A DNA stretch of 32,700 bases from Gemmatimonadota bacterium (GTDB lineage Bacteria > Gemmatimonadota > Gemmatimonadetes > Gemmatimonadales > Gemmatimonadaceae): the NCBI GenBank assembly GCA_028287285.1, contig JAQBPY010000152.1, positions 1 through 32,700 on the forward strand, given 5' to 3'. The notes below the pieces were generated by a model. That model was not told the origin of the DNA. It worked only from the letters and a program-made list of their open reading frames with translations, and did no database searches. Both the position numbers and the translations under genes were made by a program. Numbering within the stretch: the stretch's first letter is position 1; every line of letters begins with the position of its first letter. Shown here in pieces: positions 8,204 through 16,226 of the stretch.

Positions 8204-9493
8204 ATGATGTCCAGCAGCAGAAAACTGTGGATTCTCATGATCACGGCCTTCATCGACATGGTGGGGCTGTTGATGGTGATTCCGCTGTTGCCCTTCTACG
8301 CGAAATCACTTGGCCAGGGCGGGCTGGTGGTCGGGTTGCTCGTGAGCTCGTTCGCCGTGGCGCAGTTGATCACCGCACCCATGTGGGGCCGGATGTCCGA
8401 TGCCTATGGCCGGCGCCCCGCCCTGCTCGTCGGACTTGGCGCGTCGGCCATTGCCTATGTCATTTTCGGCTATGCGCTGAGACTTCCGCATCCGTTGTTC
8501 TTCCTGTTTCTCTGCCGGCTCGTCCAGGGGGCCGGAGGCGGCACGGTAAGCGTCATCCAGGCGTACGTGGCTGATGCGACGGCGCCGGAAGACCGCGCCA
8601 AGGCCCTTGGCTGGCTCTCTGCGGCCACGAATGCCGGTGTGGCCATTGGACCAGTACTCGGCTCACTCACGCACGCGTGGGGGCCGCAGGGCCCGGGCTT
8701 GTTCGCGGCGGCACTTTGCGTTGGCAACATCATTTTTGCGTGGCGCTATCTCGACGAGTCACGCGACATGGGCGAAGCCGCCAAGTCAAAGGCGGAGGTC
8801 GGCAAGCGCGCCCGCTCGCGTGATGCCATCGCGCATGTCGTCACGCACTCGGGCGCACCGGCGTCACGGCTCATCTGGATCTACGCCATCGCGATGGGCG
8901 CCTTTCAGGGCGTGACATCCATGCTCGCGCTGTATCTCTCCACGCGCTTTGGTGTCACGGAGCGCACGATCGGCTTTTTCTTCACCTACACCGGCGTCAT
9001 CAGCGTGCTCACACGCGCCCTGATCCTCGGCAAGATGGTGGACAGGTATGGTGAGGTGCGGCTGTCACGCTTCGGCTCGACGCTGCTCGCGTGCGGCATT
9101 GCGGCCATGGCCTTCACCAGGCCCATTGCCGACCCCGCACACTTCGCCGCGTCCATTGGCGGGTTTCTGCCGGCCAGTGCGGTGGTGTTTCTTCCCTACC
9201 TGCCGCTCGCGCTCGCGGTTGCGCTGCTGCCGCTCGGCACCGCGTTCACCTTTCCGTGCGTGACCGCGATGTTGTCCAAGGTCATTCCGAACAACGAGCG
9301 CGGACTCTACATGGGAGTGCAGCAGACGTTTGGCGGTTCTGCGCGCGTCATCTTTCCCATCGTCTTTGGCGTGCTGTTCGACGTCGCGCTTCCGCTGCCC
9401 TTCCTGCTCTCGGCGTCACTTGTGGTGTTGACGATCTATCTGGGCCGAGGGATGGAAGTGTATGTCAAGCCGAAAGCGGTTGCGATGAGCTGA
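8204..9493 (+). CDS. MFS transporter, TetA-like
   Basis: A major facilitator superfamily protein of 429 residues with about 12 membrane segments. Motif A between helices 2 and 3 is present as WGRMSDAYGRRPALL (about 61-75), and RLVQGAGGGTVSVIQAYVAD (about 105-124) corresponds to the helix 4-5 region of TetA/MdtG-like exporters. ATG 8204 (followed by ATG 8207) is preferred over the longer upstream frame because the extra 23 residues are arginine/proline-rich and overlap the permease. Nineteen bases separate it from the ABC importer, so it is probably in the same operon and could export a product or analogue related to the imported substrate; that link is inference. The substrate cannot be deduced. 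It faces the ANTAR regulator gene with only 13 bases between stops, and no hairpin terminator is visible there. Confidence 0.9.
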   Translation: MMSSSRKLWILMITAFIDMVGLLMVIPLLPFYAKSLGQGGLVVGLLVSSFAVAQLITAPMWGRMSDAYGRRPALLVGLGASAIAYVIFGYALRLPHPLFFLFLCRLVQGAGGGTVSVIQAYVADATAPEDRAKALGWLSAATNAGVAIGPVLGSLTHAWGPQGPGLFAAALCVGNIIFAWRYLDESRDMGEAAKSKAEVGKRARSRDAIAHVVTHSGAPASRLIWIYAIAMGAFQGVTSMLALYLSTRFGVTERTIGFFFTYTGVISVLTRALILGKMVDRYGEVRLSRFGSTLLACGIAAMAFTRPIADPAHFAASIGGFLPASAVVFLPYLPLALAVALLPLGTAFTFPCVTAMLSKVIPNNERGLYMGVQQTFGGSARVIFPIVFGVLFDVALPLPFLLSASLVVLTIYLGRGMEVYVKPKAVAMS

Positions 9494-9506
9494 GAAAAGC
9501 CCCTGA

Positions 9507-10118
9507 TCAGTCTTTGGTATTCTCCTGATGGCCCGGCTCGGACGCGAGTACCGCGCGCGCAATCTCCACCATTGGCACAGAGCGATCCTGCGACGTCCGC
9601 TGCAGGATGCGATACGCTTCCTGCTCCGACGACCCGGTGCGGCGCATCAGAATCCCCTTCGCGCGCTCGATCGTCTTGCGATTTTCGAGCGCGCCGCGCG
9701 CCGCCGCCGCGTCCTTCTTCGCGACCGCAAACTCGCGCGCGCGCGAAACCGCGAGACGAAGCGTGGAGTCGAGCACGCGTGGCGGCGTGGGCTTGGGCAG
9801 GAACGCGATGGCAGACGTCGCCGCCACTTCGCGCTCCGACAGCACGAGCGACTCGTCGCCGCTGAAGAGCACAACGGCCACACCGGGCACCTGCGCCGCA
9901 ATCTGCTCGGCGGCCTCGATCCCCGAGCCGTCCGGCATGTGCACGTCGAGCAGCACCACGTCCGGCACCACGTCCTTGGCCCGCTCGATCGCCTCGCGTC
10001 CACCGTTCACTTCCGCGACGACGACGTGTCCCATGGTGTTGAGGAGCTCGACGAGCAGCGCGCGGGCGTTGTCGTCGTCTTCAGCGATCAGAACTCGGAT
10101 GGATCCCGATTCAGGCAT
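9507..10118 (-). CDS. Response regulator with ANTAR RNA-binding output domain
   Basis: The 203-residue protein joins an N-terminal receiver (about 7-125; acidic AEDDD, phospho-acceptor Asp58 in VVLLDVHMPDGSG, Ser86 in LFSG, Lys109 in FLPKP) to a short coiled linker and a C-terminal ANTAR domain (about 145-194; landmarks ENRKTIERAKGILM and EAYRILQRTS). ANTAR proteins such as AmiR, NasR and EutV bind paired hexaloop hairpins in nascent RNA and prevent termination. Phosphorylation of the receiver usually promotes dimerisation and RNA binding. The upstream gene, 48 bases away on the same strand, encodes a histidine kinase that is the obvious partner. The start codon is preceded by GGAACG, a weak ribosome binding site. 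RNA targets cannot be identified by eye. Confidence 0.94.
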   Translation of the reverse strand: MPESGSIRVLIAEDDDNARALLVELLNTMGHVVVAEVNGGREAIERAKDVVPDVVLLDVHMPDGSGIEAAEQIAAQVPGVAVVLFSGDESLVLSEREVAATSAIAFLPKPTPPRVLDSTLRLAVSRAREFAVAKKDAAAARGALENRKTIERAKGILMRRTGSSEQEAYRILQRTSQDRSVPMVEIARAVLASEPGHQENTKD

Positions 10119-10166
10119 TGCGTTCCGTGGAGGCGTTGTGTGCGTATGAGATCAATTTGAAAGGCG

Positions 10167-12122
10167 TCACGCTGATCCCGCAATCTCTGCAAGCAAATCA
10201 GCTGCACCAACCGGCTTCCTCAGCGTGAAGTCACACCCCGGATCCTGCTCGTTTCGCGGCTCCCACCCGGTCACGACACCAATGCGCAACATCGGCCTAC
10301 GCTCCCTCGCGAACGCCACCAGGTCCCACCCACTTCCGTCCGGCAGTCCTATGTCGGTAACGAGCACATCCAACGGCCTTGCATCATCGCGGATGTAGTC
10401 GCGCGCTTCTTCGACATTGCGCACAGCATCCACGTGATGTCCGTCACTCTCCAGCAGAGCCTGCATGAACTCCCGACTGTCCGTATGATCCTCGACGAGC
10501 AATATCCGCCGCGCCTTGCGCGAGCGCATCTTCGGATCGGTCGCTCGTGTAAGCTCGCCTGACGGTACAGGAAATATCAACCGGACCGTCGTGCCGTTAC
10601 CGGGCGACGACTCGATTTCCGCACGCCCCCGGTGCCGTCGCGCGATGCCGTACACTTCGGCAAGGCCGAGTCCAGTACCGTTCACGCCCTTTGTGGTGAA
10701 GAAGGGCTCGAACGCACGCTCGCGCACTTCGGCCGACATGCCGATACCCGTGTCGCTCACCGCGACGCTGATGTCCGGACCATCCACGGTTGTCCTGATG
10801 CGCAGCGTTCCACCGCCAGCCATCGCGTCCAGGGCGTTCTGCACCAGGTTGAGCAGTGCCTCGCGCAACTCCCCCGCGATGCCGCGCACCATTGCCCTCT
10901 GGGCCAGCGACTCCTCGAGCTTGATGATGCCACCTTTTGCCCGCTCCTGCCAGAGCGGCCGAGTCATGGCAACGACCTCTTCCACCATCACGGAAAGGTC
11001 GACGTCTTCTTCACGCGCGCCGAGCAGGGGCTCCTGCCGAATGAACCTGCCGACGCGCGCTGCGGTGGCCGCGCCCGTTTCCGCCGCCCGCGCAATTCGC
11101 ACCGCATAGTCGCGCACCGCCGTCGGATTTTCCGCGTTCATCTCCAGCAGGTACGCTGCGGCCATGATGGGATTGAGCGCATTGTTGACGTCGTGCATCA
11201 CGCCTGCGGCCAGCTGTCCAATGGCAGCGAGCCGCCGGTCACGCGATGCGGCCTCCTGCAGGGCGAGCAGCTCGCGCGTGCGTTCCTGGACCATGCGCTC
11301 GAGGCGCTCCGCTTCCGTCTGCACGCGCTGCTGTAGCCGAGTCCGCTCGGTGACGTCACGCTCGACGGTGACGGCGCCCCGGACTCGGCGATGCGGATCA
11401 TACAGCGGGTTCGAATTCACCTCGATCACCGCCGGTGCGCCCTCCGGTCCCCGCCTGACTTCAAGTGTTTCACCGCGCACCCGCTCGCCGCGGAGCGCCC
11501 GTGCCGTTGGATGCTCGTGGACGAAAAGCGTGGTGCCCGTCAGCGTCCGCGGACGGTCGAGCTGCCAGAGCTCCCGCAGCGTCTCGGGCTTTGCCGGCGC
11601 ATGCTCCTGCTGCGCCTGCGCATTGGTGCGCACCGTTCCACCATCTGCGTCCACGACTCGCACGGAATCCGGCAAGACGTCGAAGATCGATTCGAGCTGT
11701 GCCACGCTGCGCGCGAGGTCTTCACGTAGCTCTTCACGCTCGGTGACGTCGCTTCCCGCGAACAGCACACCGCGCTCCCCGCGCACGTCGTTCAGCGGAA
11801 TGAACGTCGCTTCGACGAGGCGCTTGTTGCCGCGATGCTGAAAGGGCACGCGAACGGAGACGACCGGCACCCCGCCCGCTGCGATGTCGACCTGCTCGGT
11901 CAGATCGGCGAGGGCATTCGGAAATGCATCGTAGATGGAGCGCCCCGTCGCCTGCGCAACGTCGAGCCCCGTGAGGTCGCGATATCGCGCATTCGTCGCC
12001 ACGAGTGACAATCCCCCATCGAACACGGCCACCGCCAGCGGAACCGCCTCGAGCAGCGCATCGAGCCGAGAGAGTCCCGCGCCATTGGTGTCCTGCGCGG
12101 TTTCGAGGGCGGACGAGAGCAT
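10167..12122 (-). CDS. Soluble hybrid histidine kinase, PAS-PAS-HisKA-HATPase-REC
   Basis: A 651-residue cytosolic sensor kinase with no membrane segment. PAS 1 (about 17-130, ending GSDVTERE) and PAS 2 (about 141-257, ending ERDVTERT) are followed by a coiled coil (258-298), the dimerisation domain with His310 in AAGVMHDVNNALNPI, and a catalytic domain with N-box NLVQNALDA (Asn429), DTGIG (457-461), FEPFFTTK and GTGLG (482-486). A C-terminal receiver (539-650) carries Asp590 in LVTDIGLPDGSG and Lys636. The H-box has HDVNN, as in NtrB-like kinases. It probably phosphorylates the adjacent ANTAR regulator, with its own receiver as a relay or brake. It lies downstream of ndh; a repeat cluster fills the 114-base gap, so co-transcription is possible but may be attenuated. 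Confidence 0.94.
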   Translation of the reverse strand: MLSSALETAQDTNGAGLSRLDALLEAVPLAVAVFDGGLSLVATNARYRDLTGLDVAQATGRSIYDAFPNALADLTEQVDIAAGGVPVVSVRVPFQHRGNKRLVEATFIPLNDVRGERGVLFAGSDVTEREELREDLARSVAQLESIFDVLPDSVRVVDADGGTVRTNAQAQQEHAPAKPETLRELWQLDRPRTLTGTTLFVHEHPTARALRGERVRGETLEVRRGPEGAPAVIEVNSNPLYDPHRRVRGAVTVERDVTERTRLQQRVQTEAERLERMVQERTRELLALQEAASRDRRLAAIGQLAAGVMHDVNNALNPIMAAAYLLEMNAENPTAVRDYAVRIARAAETGAATAARVGRFIRQEPLLGAREEDVDLSVMVEEVVAMTRPLWQERAKGGIIKLEESLAQRAMVRGIAGELREALLNLVQNALDAMAGGGTLRIRTTVDGPDISVAVSDTGIGMSAEVRERAFEPFFTTKGVNGTGLGLAEVYGIARRHRGRAEIESSPGNGTTVRLIFPVPSGELTRATDPKMRSRKARRILLVEDHTDSREFMQALLESDGHHVDAVRNVEEARDYIRDDARPLDVLVTDIGLPDGSGWDLVAFARERRPMLRIGVVTGWEPRNEQDPGCDFTLRKPVGAADLLAEIAGSA

Positions 12123-12158
12123 ATTGGTAAGGTACAGCGCTAGTCGGAGGGTCGGATA

Positions 12159-12212
12159 GTCGGTCAGTCGGTCGGTCGGTCCGTTGTCTGACAGACCGAC
12201 AGACTGACAGAC
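12159..12212. repeat. Imperfect inverted repeat between ndh and the hybrid kinase gene
   Basis: The left arm GTCGGTCAGTCGGTCGGT (12159-12176) pairs with the right arm ACCGACAGACTGACAGAC (12195-12212) at 16 of 18 positions across an 18-base loop. In the transcript from ndh this would form a long hairpin just after the stop codon and before the kinase gene. No uridine run follows, so it is not a classical terminator. It could reduce read-through, stabilise the ndh mRNA 3' end or be a recombination product. The left arm itself is a run of GTCG-type tetramers. Confidence 0.75.
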
Positions 12213-12243
12213 TCACAGACTCACAGACTCACAGACTCACAGA
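12188..12243. repeat. 8-base tandem repeat (CTSACAGA x 7) covering the ndh stop codon
   Basis: Seven consecutive 8-base units are readable on the plus strand: CTGACAGA, CCGACAGA, CTGACAGA, then four identical CTCACAGA units. On the minus strand the last unit provides the final leucine codon and TGA stop of ndh (12239-12237). The first units also form the right arm of the neighbouring inverted repeat. Perfect repetition of the last four units suggests recent slippage and a likely variable copy number. Confidence 0.92.
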
Positions 12244-13484
12244 CCACTTATCAACCTCGCACCGGGCTCATACGTGAAGTAACTGTAACCCCACTCCACC
12301 AGCACGCTGAGCCTGTTCCGAAAGCCCGCGAGATACATGATGTGCAGAAACAGCCAGAACCACCACGCGAGTCCCCCGGTCAGCTGCAGCCGGCCGAAAT
12401 CGGCGATGGCGCGGTGGCGGCCAATGGTCGCGAGGTCGCCCTTGTTGCGATAAACAAATGGCTGGCGTGCGCGGCGCTCCAACGTCCGGCGAATGTTTTT
12501 CGCAGCGTGGGTTCCCATCTGCATCGCGGCGGGCGCCACACCCGGAACGGCTTTCCCGTCAATCACCACTGACGCCATGTCGCCGATCGCAAATATTTCC
12601 GGGTGCAGGGGAATGCTCAGGTCCGGCGCAACCTGCACGCGGCCGGCACGGTCCACCGGCGCCCCAAGAGAAGCGCCAAGTGAGGACGCGGCATTTCCCG
12701 CGGCCCAGATGATCGTGTTGGACCGAATCACGTCCGACCCATTTACCACCACGCTGCCTGGCTCGAGCTGCGTAACGAGTGATTCCGTACGCACCTCCAC
12801 GCCGAGCACGGCAAGATCATTGCGTGCGTGGCCGGACAGCGAGTCCGGATAGCTGGGCAGCACGCGCGGCCCTCCCTCGAGCAGCACCACGCGCGCCTTC
12901 TCGCCCGCGATCCGGCGAAAATCCGTGGGCATGCAGTGCCTGGCGATTGTCGGAATCATTCCCGCGAGCTCCACTCCCGTAGGCCCACCACCCACCAGCA
13001 CGAACGTCAGCCACGCTCGGCGCTCATCGGGGTCACGCGCGAGCTCGGCGCGCTCGAACGCGCTGAGAATCCTGTGACGGATGCGGAGGGCGTCGTCGAC
13101 GCTCTTGAGACCCGGCGCAATTTTCTCCCATGCCGGATGTCCGAAGTAGGCGTGTCGTGCGCCGGCGGCCACAATGAGAAAATCGTATGGATATTCGTGT
13201 GCGCCGTCATCGGCGATGACCACGCGACGCTCGGGATCGACACGATCTACAGTCGCCATGAGGACAGTCGTGTTGCGCTGCTTGCGTAACAGCCAGCGAA
13301 TTGGCGCGGTAATATCGGTGGGCGCGAGGGTCGCCGTCGCCACCTGATAGAGCAATGGCTGAAACAGGTGATGGTTGGTGCGGTCGAGCACGAGGAGGTC
13401 GATGTTGTCGCGCTTCAGGGCACGAGCAGCGTACAGGCCACCAAAGCCGCCCCCGATGATCACCACACGTGGACGCTGTTTCAT
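12237..13484 (-). CDS. ndh: Type II NADH:quinone oxidoreductase (NDH-2)
   Basis: NDH-2 is a single-subunit FAD flavoprotein on the inner face of the membrane that passes electrons from NADH to quinone without pumping protons. The 415-residue product has the FAD motif VVIIGGGFGGLYAAR (7-21), the family sequence NHHLFQPLLYQVATA (about 37-51), the NADH motif VLVGGGPTGVELAG (about 162-175), AIGDMA and a GVAPAAMQMG segment before the C-terminal amphipathic/hydrophobic part (WWFWLFLHIMYLAGFRNR) that binds the membrane. Length is typical. It follows the PIG-L gene by 104 bases on the same strand. The last codon and stop come from an 8-base tandem repeat, so the natural C-terminus may have been altered. 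Confidence 0.94.
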   Translation of the reverse strand: MKQRPRVVIIGGGFGGLYAARALKRDNIDLLVLDRTNHHLFQPLLYQVATATLAPTDITAPIRWLLRKQRNTTVLMATVDRVDPERRVVIADDGAHEYPYDFLIVAAGARHAYFGHPAWEKIAPGLKSVDDALRIRHRILSAFERAELARDPDERRAWLTFVLVGGGPTGVELAGMIPTIARHCMPTDFRRIAGEKARVVLLEGGPRVLPSYPDSLSGHARNDLAVLGVEVRTESLVTQLEPGSVVVNGSDVIRSNTIIWAAGNAASSLGASLGAPVDRAGRVQVAPDLSIPLHPEIFAIGDMASVVIDGKAVPGVAPAAMQMGTHAAKNIRRTLERRARQPFVYRNKGDLATIGRHRAIADFGRLQLTGGLAWWFWLFLHIMYLAGFRNRLSVLVEWGYSYFTYEPGARLISGL

Positions 13485-13588
13485 GAATCACTCACATGGA
13501 GAACGACAGTGAGAGTGCCGGCCGGTCATCGCGCACGCGCAGCGACGCGCGAGGAACGAGGTCAAAGTGGTCCCACTGCTCGCTGCCG

Positions 13589-16225
13589 TCAGGGCAAGGC
13601 CGAGACAGGGGCTTTTCCGTCCGCCGCCATCAGGTTGAGAAAGATCCGCGCCGCACCCGGCACTCCGGAGGGCAATTGGCGAAACAGCGCCAGCGTGACG
13701 TACACGTACGCGCCCTTTCCCACCGGTGCCACCAGTACGGAATTCTCGTTTACCGGCTCGCCTGGATCATGCATCCCGAGCAGACGTTGATAGTGCGGAT
13801 CAACAGTCGTCGGCATGTAGGTCGAGCGCTCCTGCACCCACCCGCTGAAATCATCCAGGCCAATCTTGTTCGGGCCGGCAAGCAGACTCGCCCCTGGAGC
13901 CAGCACGACGACGGGCGCTGTTTCGTCGGTCACACGCTCCGCCGCCGCACCGGTCTTGAGCGCAACCGGATAGGGCAGAATTCCGGGAGTCTGGATCTCC
14001 TGCTGCCCATACTGCACCACCACCGTTCCGCCGTTGCGCGCGAATGCCTGGAGCTTCGACGACTGCGCTGCGAGCGACGGATACGCCGCAAACGCACGCG
14101 GTCCAACAACCACGGAGCCGAACTTCGAGAGATCGATGTCCGCCAGTTCCTCCGGCGTCACCATCGTGACCTTCATCCCCAACTCACCGAGCATTGTTGC
14201 CACGTTGTCACCCACACCGCGGATGTATGCAACCGTCGTCTTGCGCGGCAGCGCCGCCTGCACTGCCTCGATCTGCACGGACGCCGCACGATAGAAGCGC
14301 AGCGGGTTGATGTGGTCGTAATGGATTGGCACATACCCCGACCCGAACGTTTCGTCGCCGCTCGCGGCGGTTGCACTAATCACATGGCGGCCCGCGGGGA
14401 GCATTCCCTTCACACGAAACACGAGCACCGCGTCGGCAAACGGCTCGATCGCCACGCGCCGAACGGCAGAATCGACCTTCAGCTCCGCCGGGCCGCTGAA
14501 GGTGACCGTCACCCCGCGCGCTGCCGCACCTGCATTGTGGAGCCGCACATTGTACGTACGTTCGAGGGGAACCGCAGCCCGCGCATACTCCACCTCTCCA
14601 TCGAACATCACGCTGATCGCAGGCACCGAGGCCACGGGCCGCCGCTGCTCGCCTTTCGCGGGATCTGCAAACCTGTAAACCACCGGACCGGGATTCACGC
14701 GAACCGCCGCTCCGGCGATGCGAAGCGCCGCGAATACGTGTGTGTTAGCCACGCGATCCTCGCCAATGGCAATATTCCGTGCGGCCGGCGATCCTTCTGC
14801 GGGGACACGAAATACATCACCATCTTTTCCCACCGCGAGCCACCACGGCACGTCAGCCACCTGCGGAATGATGCTCGTGGTGAAGCTGCCTGCACTGTCC
14901 GGCGGAATGGGCCGGTTCACTCCGGCGCGACGACTCACGCCGGCTCCCATTCCCGCGGAGCCGCCTTCCAGCACGACGTCAGTTCGCCCCTGGTTGTAGA
15001 CGGTAATCGTCACCGGCAGCGTGTCATGCACCGCCACCAGCTCGCGCGGCGCTGTGGCCTCAACGAGTACACCAGCTGCAGCAAGCAACGCCGCCGTTGC
15101 ACGCGATGTCGCCGTCTCGAGCGTGATTGCCAGGTCGCCCTGCGCGCCCGTACACCCGCTTGCCATGCCATTGAACGAACAGGGCAGGCTGTCCCGCACC
15201 GACGTGAGCATCTCGACGAGCTTGGCGAGCGGCGAAACCATGGCGGCCGGAGACGTCAGCTGCTCGACCGCACGCACGGCGGCAATCGCGGATGGCAGCG
15301 AGTCGAGCCTCGCGCGCGTGCCGCCTGCCACCGCCGTCATCCTGAACCGCGACCAGTCCGAGGCAATGCCCTGCAACGGCGACGCTTCCTTCGTCGCCAC
15401 ATCGCTCACCCGCGACACCTCGAGCTTGAGATAGTCCATCGACGTCCCATGCCGCTGTAGGCTGCCAAAGCCCTGCGACAAATGCTGCGATCGGCTCTCC
15501 GACGCGATTTCCGCATACGTGCGCCCGCGCAGAGGACTCAACTCGCCAACGTTGAAGCCTACCGTTGCATCCTGTCCGCGGCCACGCTGCGCCCGATAGA
15601 ACTTGTCCGGCGACCAGGGGCCCAGCCCAAGCGTGGCACCGGCCGGAAACCTCACCGTATCTGCGGCCGCATCGAATGCCTCGCGCGCCAGAATTGCCGA
15701 CACCTGATGATGTCCGTGCCCATCTGCGGGCGTCCCGGAGAACACCGCGACAATGATCTGCGGCCTGAACGACCGCACCACGGTCACTACGTCGCGCAGC
15801 AACAACTCCCTGGGCCAGTGCCGGTAGGTCTCGTCGGCGGTCTTTGAAAAACCAAAGTCATACGCTCGCGTAAAGAACTGGCGCCCACCATCCACACGGC
15901 GGGCGGCAAGCAGCTCCTCGGTGCGAATCATGCCGAGCAGCACGCCGAGCTCGTTGCCGATGAGGTTTTGTCCGCCGTCGCCGCGGGTGAGCGAGAGATA
16001 CCCCGCCTCGACCTGGCGTCCACGCGCAAGCCATGTGATGAGCGATGTGTCTTCATCATCCGGATGCGCGCCAATCACGAGCACGCGCGCGGTGACGTCG
16101 AGCCCCGCCACGGACTCTCCCAATGTGACGGCGCCGCGCTCCTGACCAACCAGGACGCGCGGCGCGGCAACAACCAACAGGGAAAGCAGCAGCGCCCCCT
16201 GCAACGACGTCCGTACATTCGTCAT
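13589..16225 (-). CDS. Secreted PIG-L/LmbE-family deacetylase-like protein with large C-terminal extension
   Basis: An 878-residue exported protein. Residues 1-28 form a signal peptide ending near VLVGQ. The PIG-L fold (about 45-260) shows the zinc-site motif GAHPDDED (52-59) and the distal DGHGHHQ (168-174), both expected for zinc-dependent N-acetylglucosaminyl deacetylases. The remaining 600 residues are beta-rich repeats with an amidotransferase-like C-terminal region (for example VVGPRAFAAYP and NGGTVVVQYGQQE) seen in large LmbE-like proteins of environmental bacteria. The substrate is unknown; an N-acetyl sugar conjugate outside the cytoplasm is the usual guess. The start is a single base after the sucA stop, so translation is likely coupled to sucA, although a metabolic link is unclear. 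Confidence 0.87.
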   Translation of the reverse strand: MTNVRTSLQGALLLSLLVVAAPRVLVGQERGAVTLGESVAGLDVTARVLVIGAHPDDEDTSLITWLARGRQVEAGYLSLTRGDGGQNLIGNELGVLLGMIRTEELLAARRVDGGRQFFTRAYDFGFSKTADETYRHWPRELLLRDVVTVVRSFRPQIIVAVFSGTPADGHGHHQVSAILAREAFDAAADTVRFPAGATLGLGPWSPDKFYRAQRGRGQDATVGFNVGELSPLRGRTYAEIASESRSQHLSQGFGSLQRHGTSMDYLKLEVSRVSDVATKEASPLQGIASDWSRFRMTAVAGGTRARLDSLPSAIAAVRAVEQLTSPAAMVSPLAKLVEMLTSVRDSLPCSFNGMASGCTGAQGDLAITLETATSRATAALLAAAGVLVEATAPRELVAVHDTLPVTITVYNQGRTDVVLEGGSAGMGAGVSRRAGVNRPIPPDSAGSFTTSIIPQVADVPWWLAVGKDGDVFRVPAEGSPAARNIAIGEDRVANTHVFAALRIAGAAVRVNPGPVVYRFADPAKGEQRRPVASVPAISVMFDGEVEYARAAVPLERTYNVRLHNAGAAARGVTVTFSGPAELKVDSAVRRVAIEPFADAVLVFRVKGMLPAGRHVISATAASGDETFGSGYVPIHYDHINPLRFYRAASVQIEAVQAALPRKTTVAYIRGVGDNVATMLGELGMKVTMVTPEELADIDLSKFGSVVVGPRAFAAYPSLAAQSSKLQAFARNGGTVVVQYGQQEIQTPGILPYPVALKTGAAAERVTDETAPVVVLAPGASLLAGPNKIGLDDFSGWVQERSTYMPTTVDPHYQRLLGMHDPGEPVNENSVLVAPVGKGAYVYVTLALFRQLPSGVPGAARIFLNLMAADGKAPVSALP

Positions 16226-16226
16226 T

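Noticed and set aside
7027..8259. 410-codon minus-strand frame opposite the permease genes
   Set aside because: The composition is unlike a real protein, and the plus-strand permeases with ATGA overlaps account for the DNA.
9494..9506. Possible bidirectional terminator between the MFS gene and the ANTAR regulator gene
   Set aside because: Only 13 bases separate the stops, and no inverted repeat with a uridine run is visible.
12159..12243. CRISPR array
   Set aside because: The units are 8 bases long and contiguous, with no spacers and no cas genes, so this is a simple tandem repeat.
13496..15460. Long plus-strand open frame (654 codons) opposite the PIG-L gene
   Set aside because: The product is rich in Arg and His with no recognisable domain, and the minus frame has clear PIG-L motifs. 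High-GC genes commonly leave such antisense frames.
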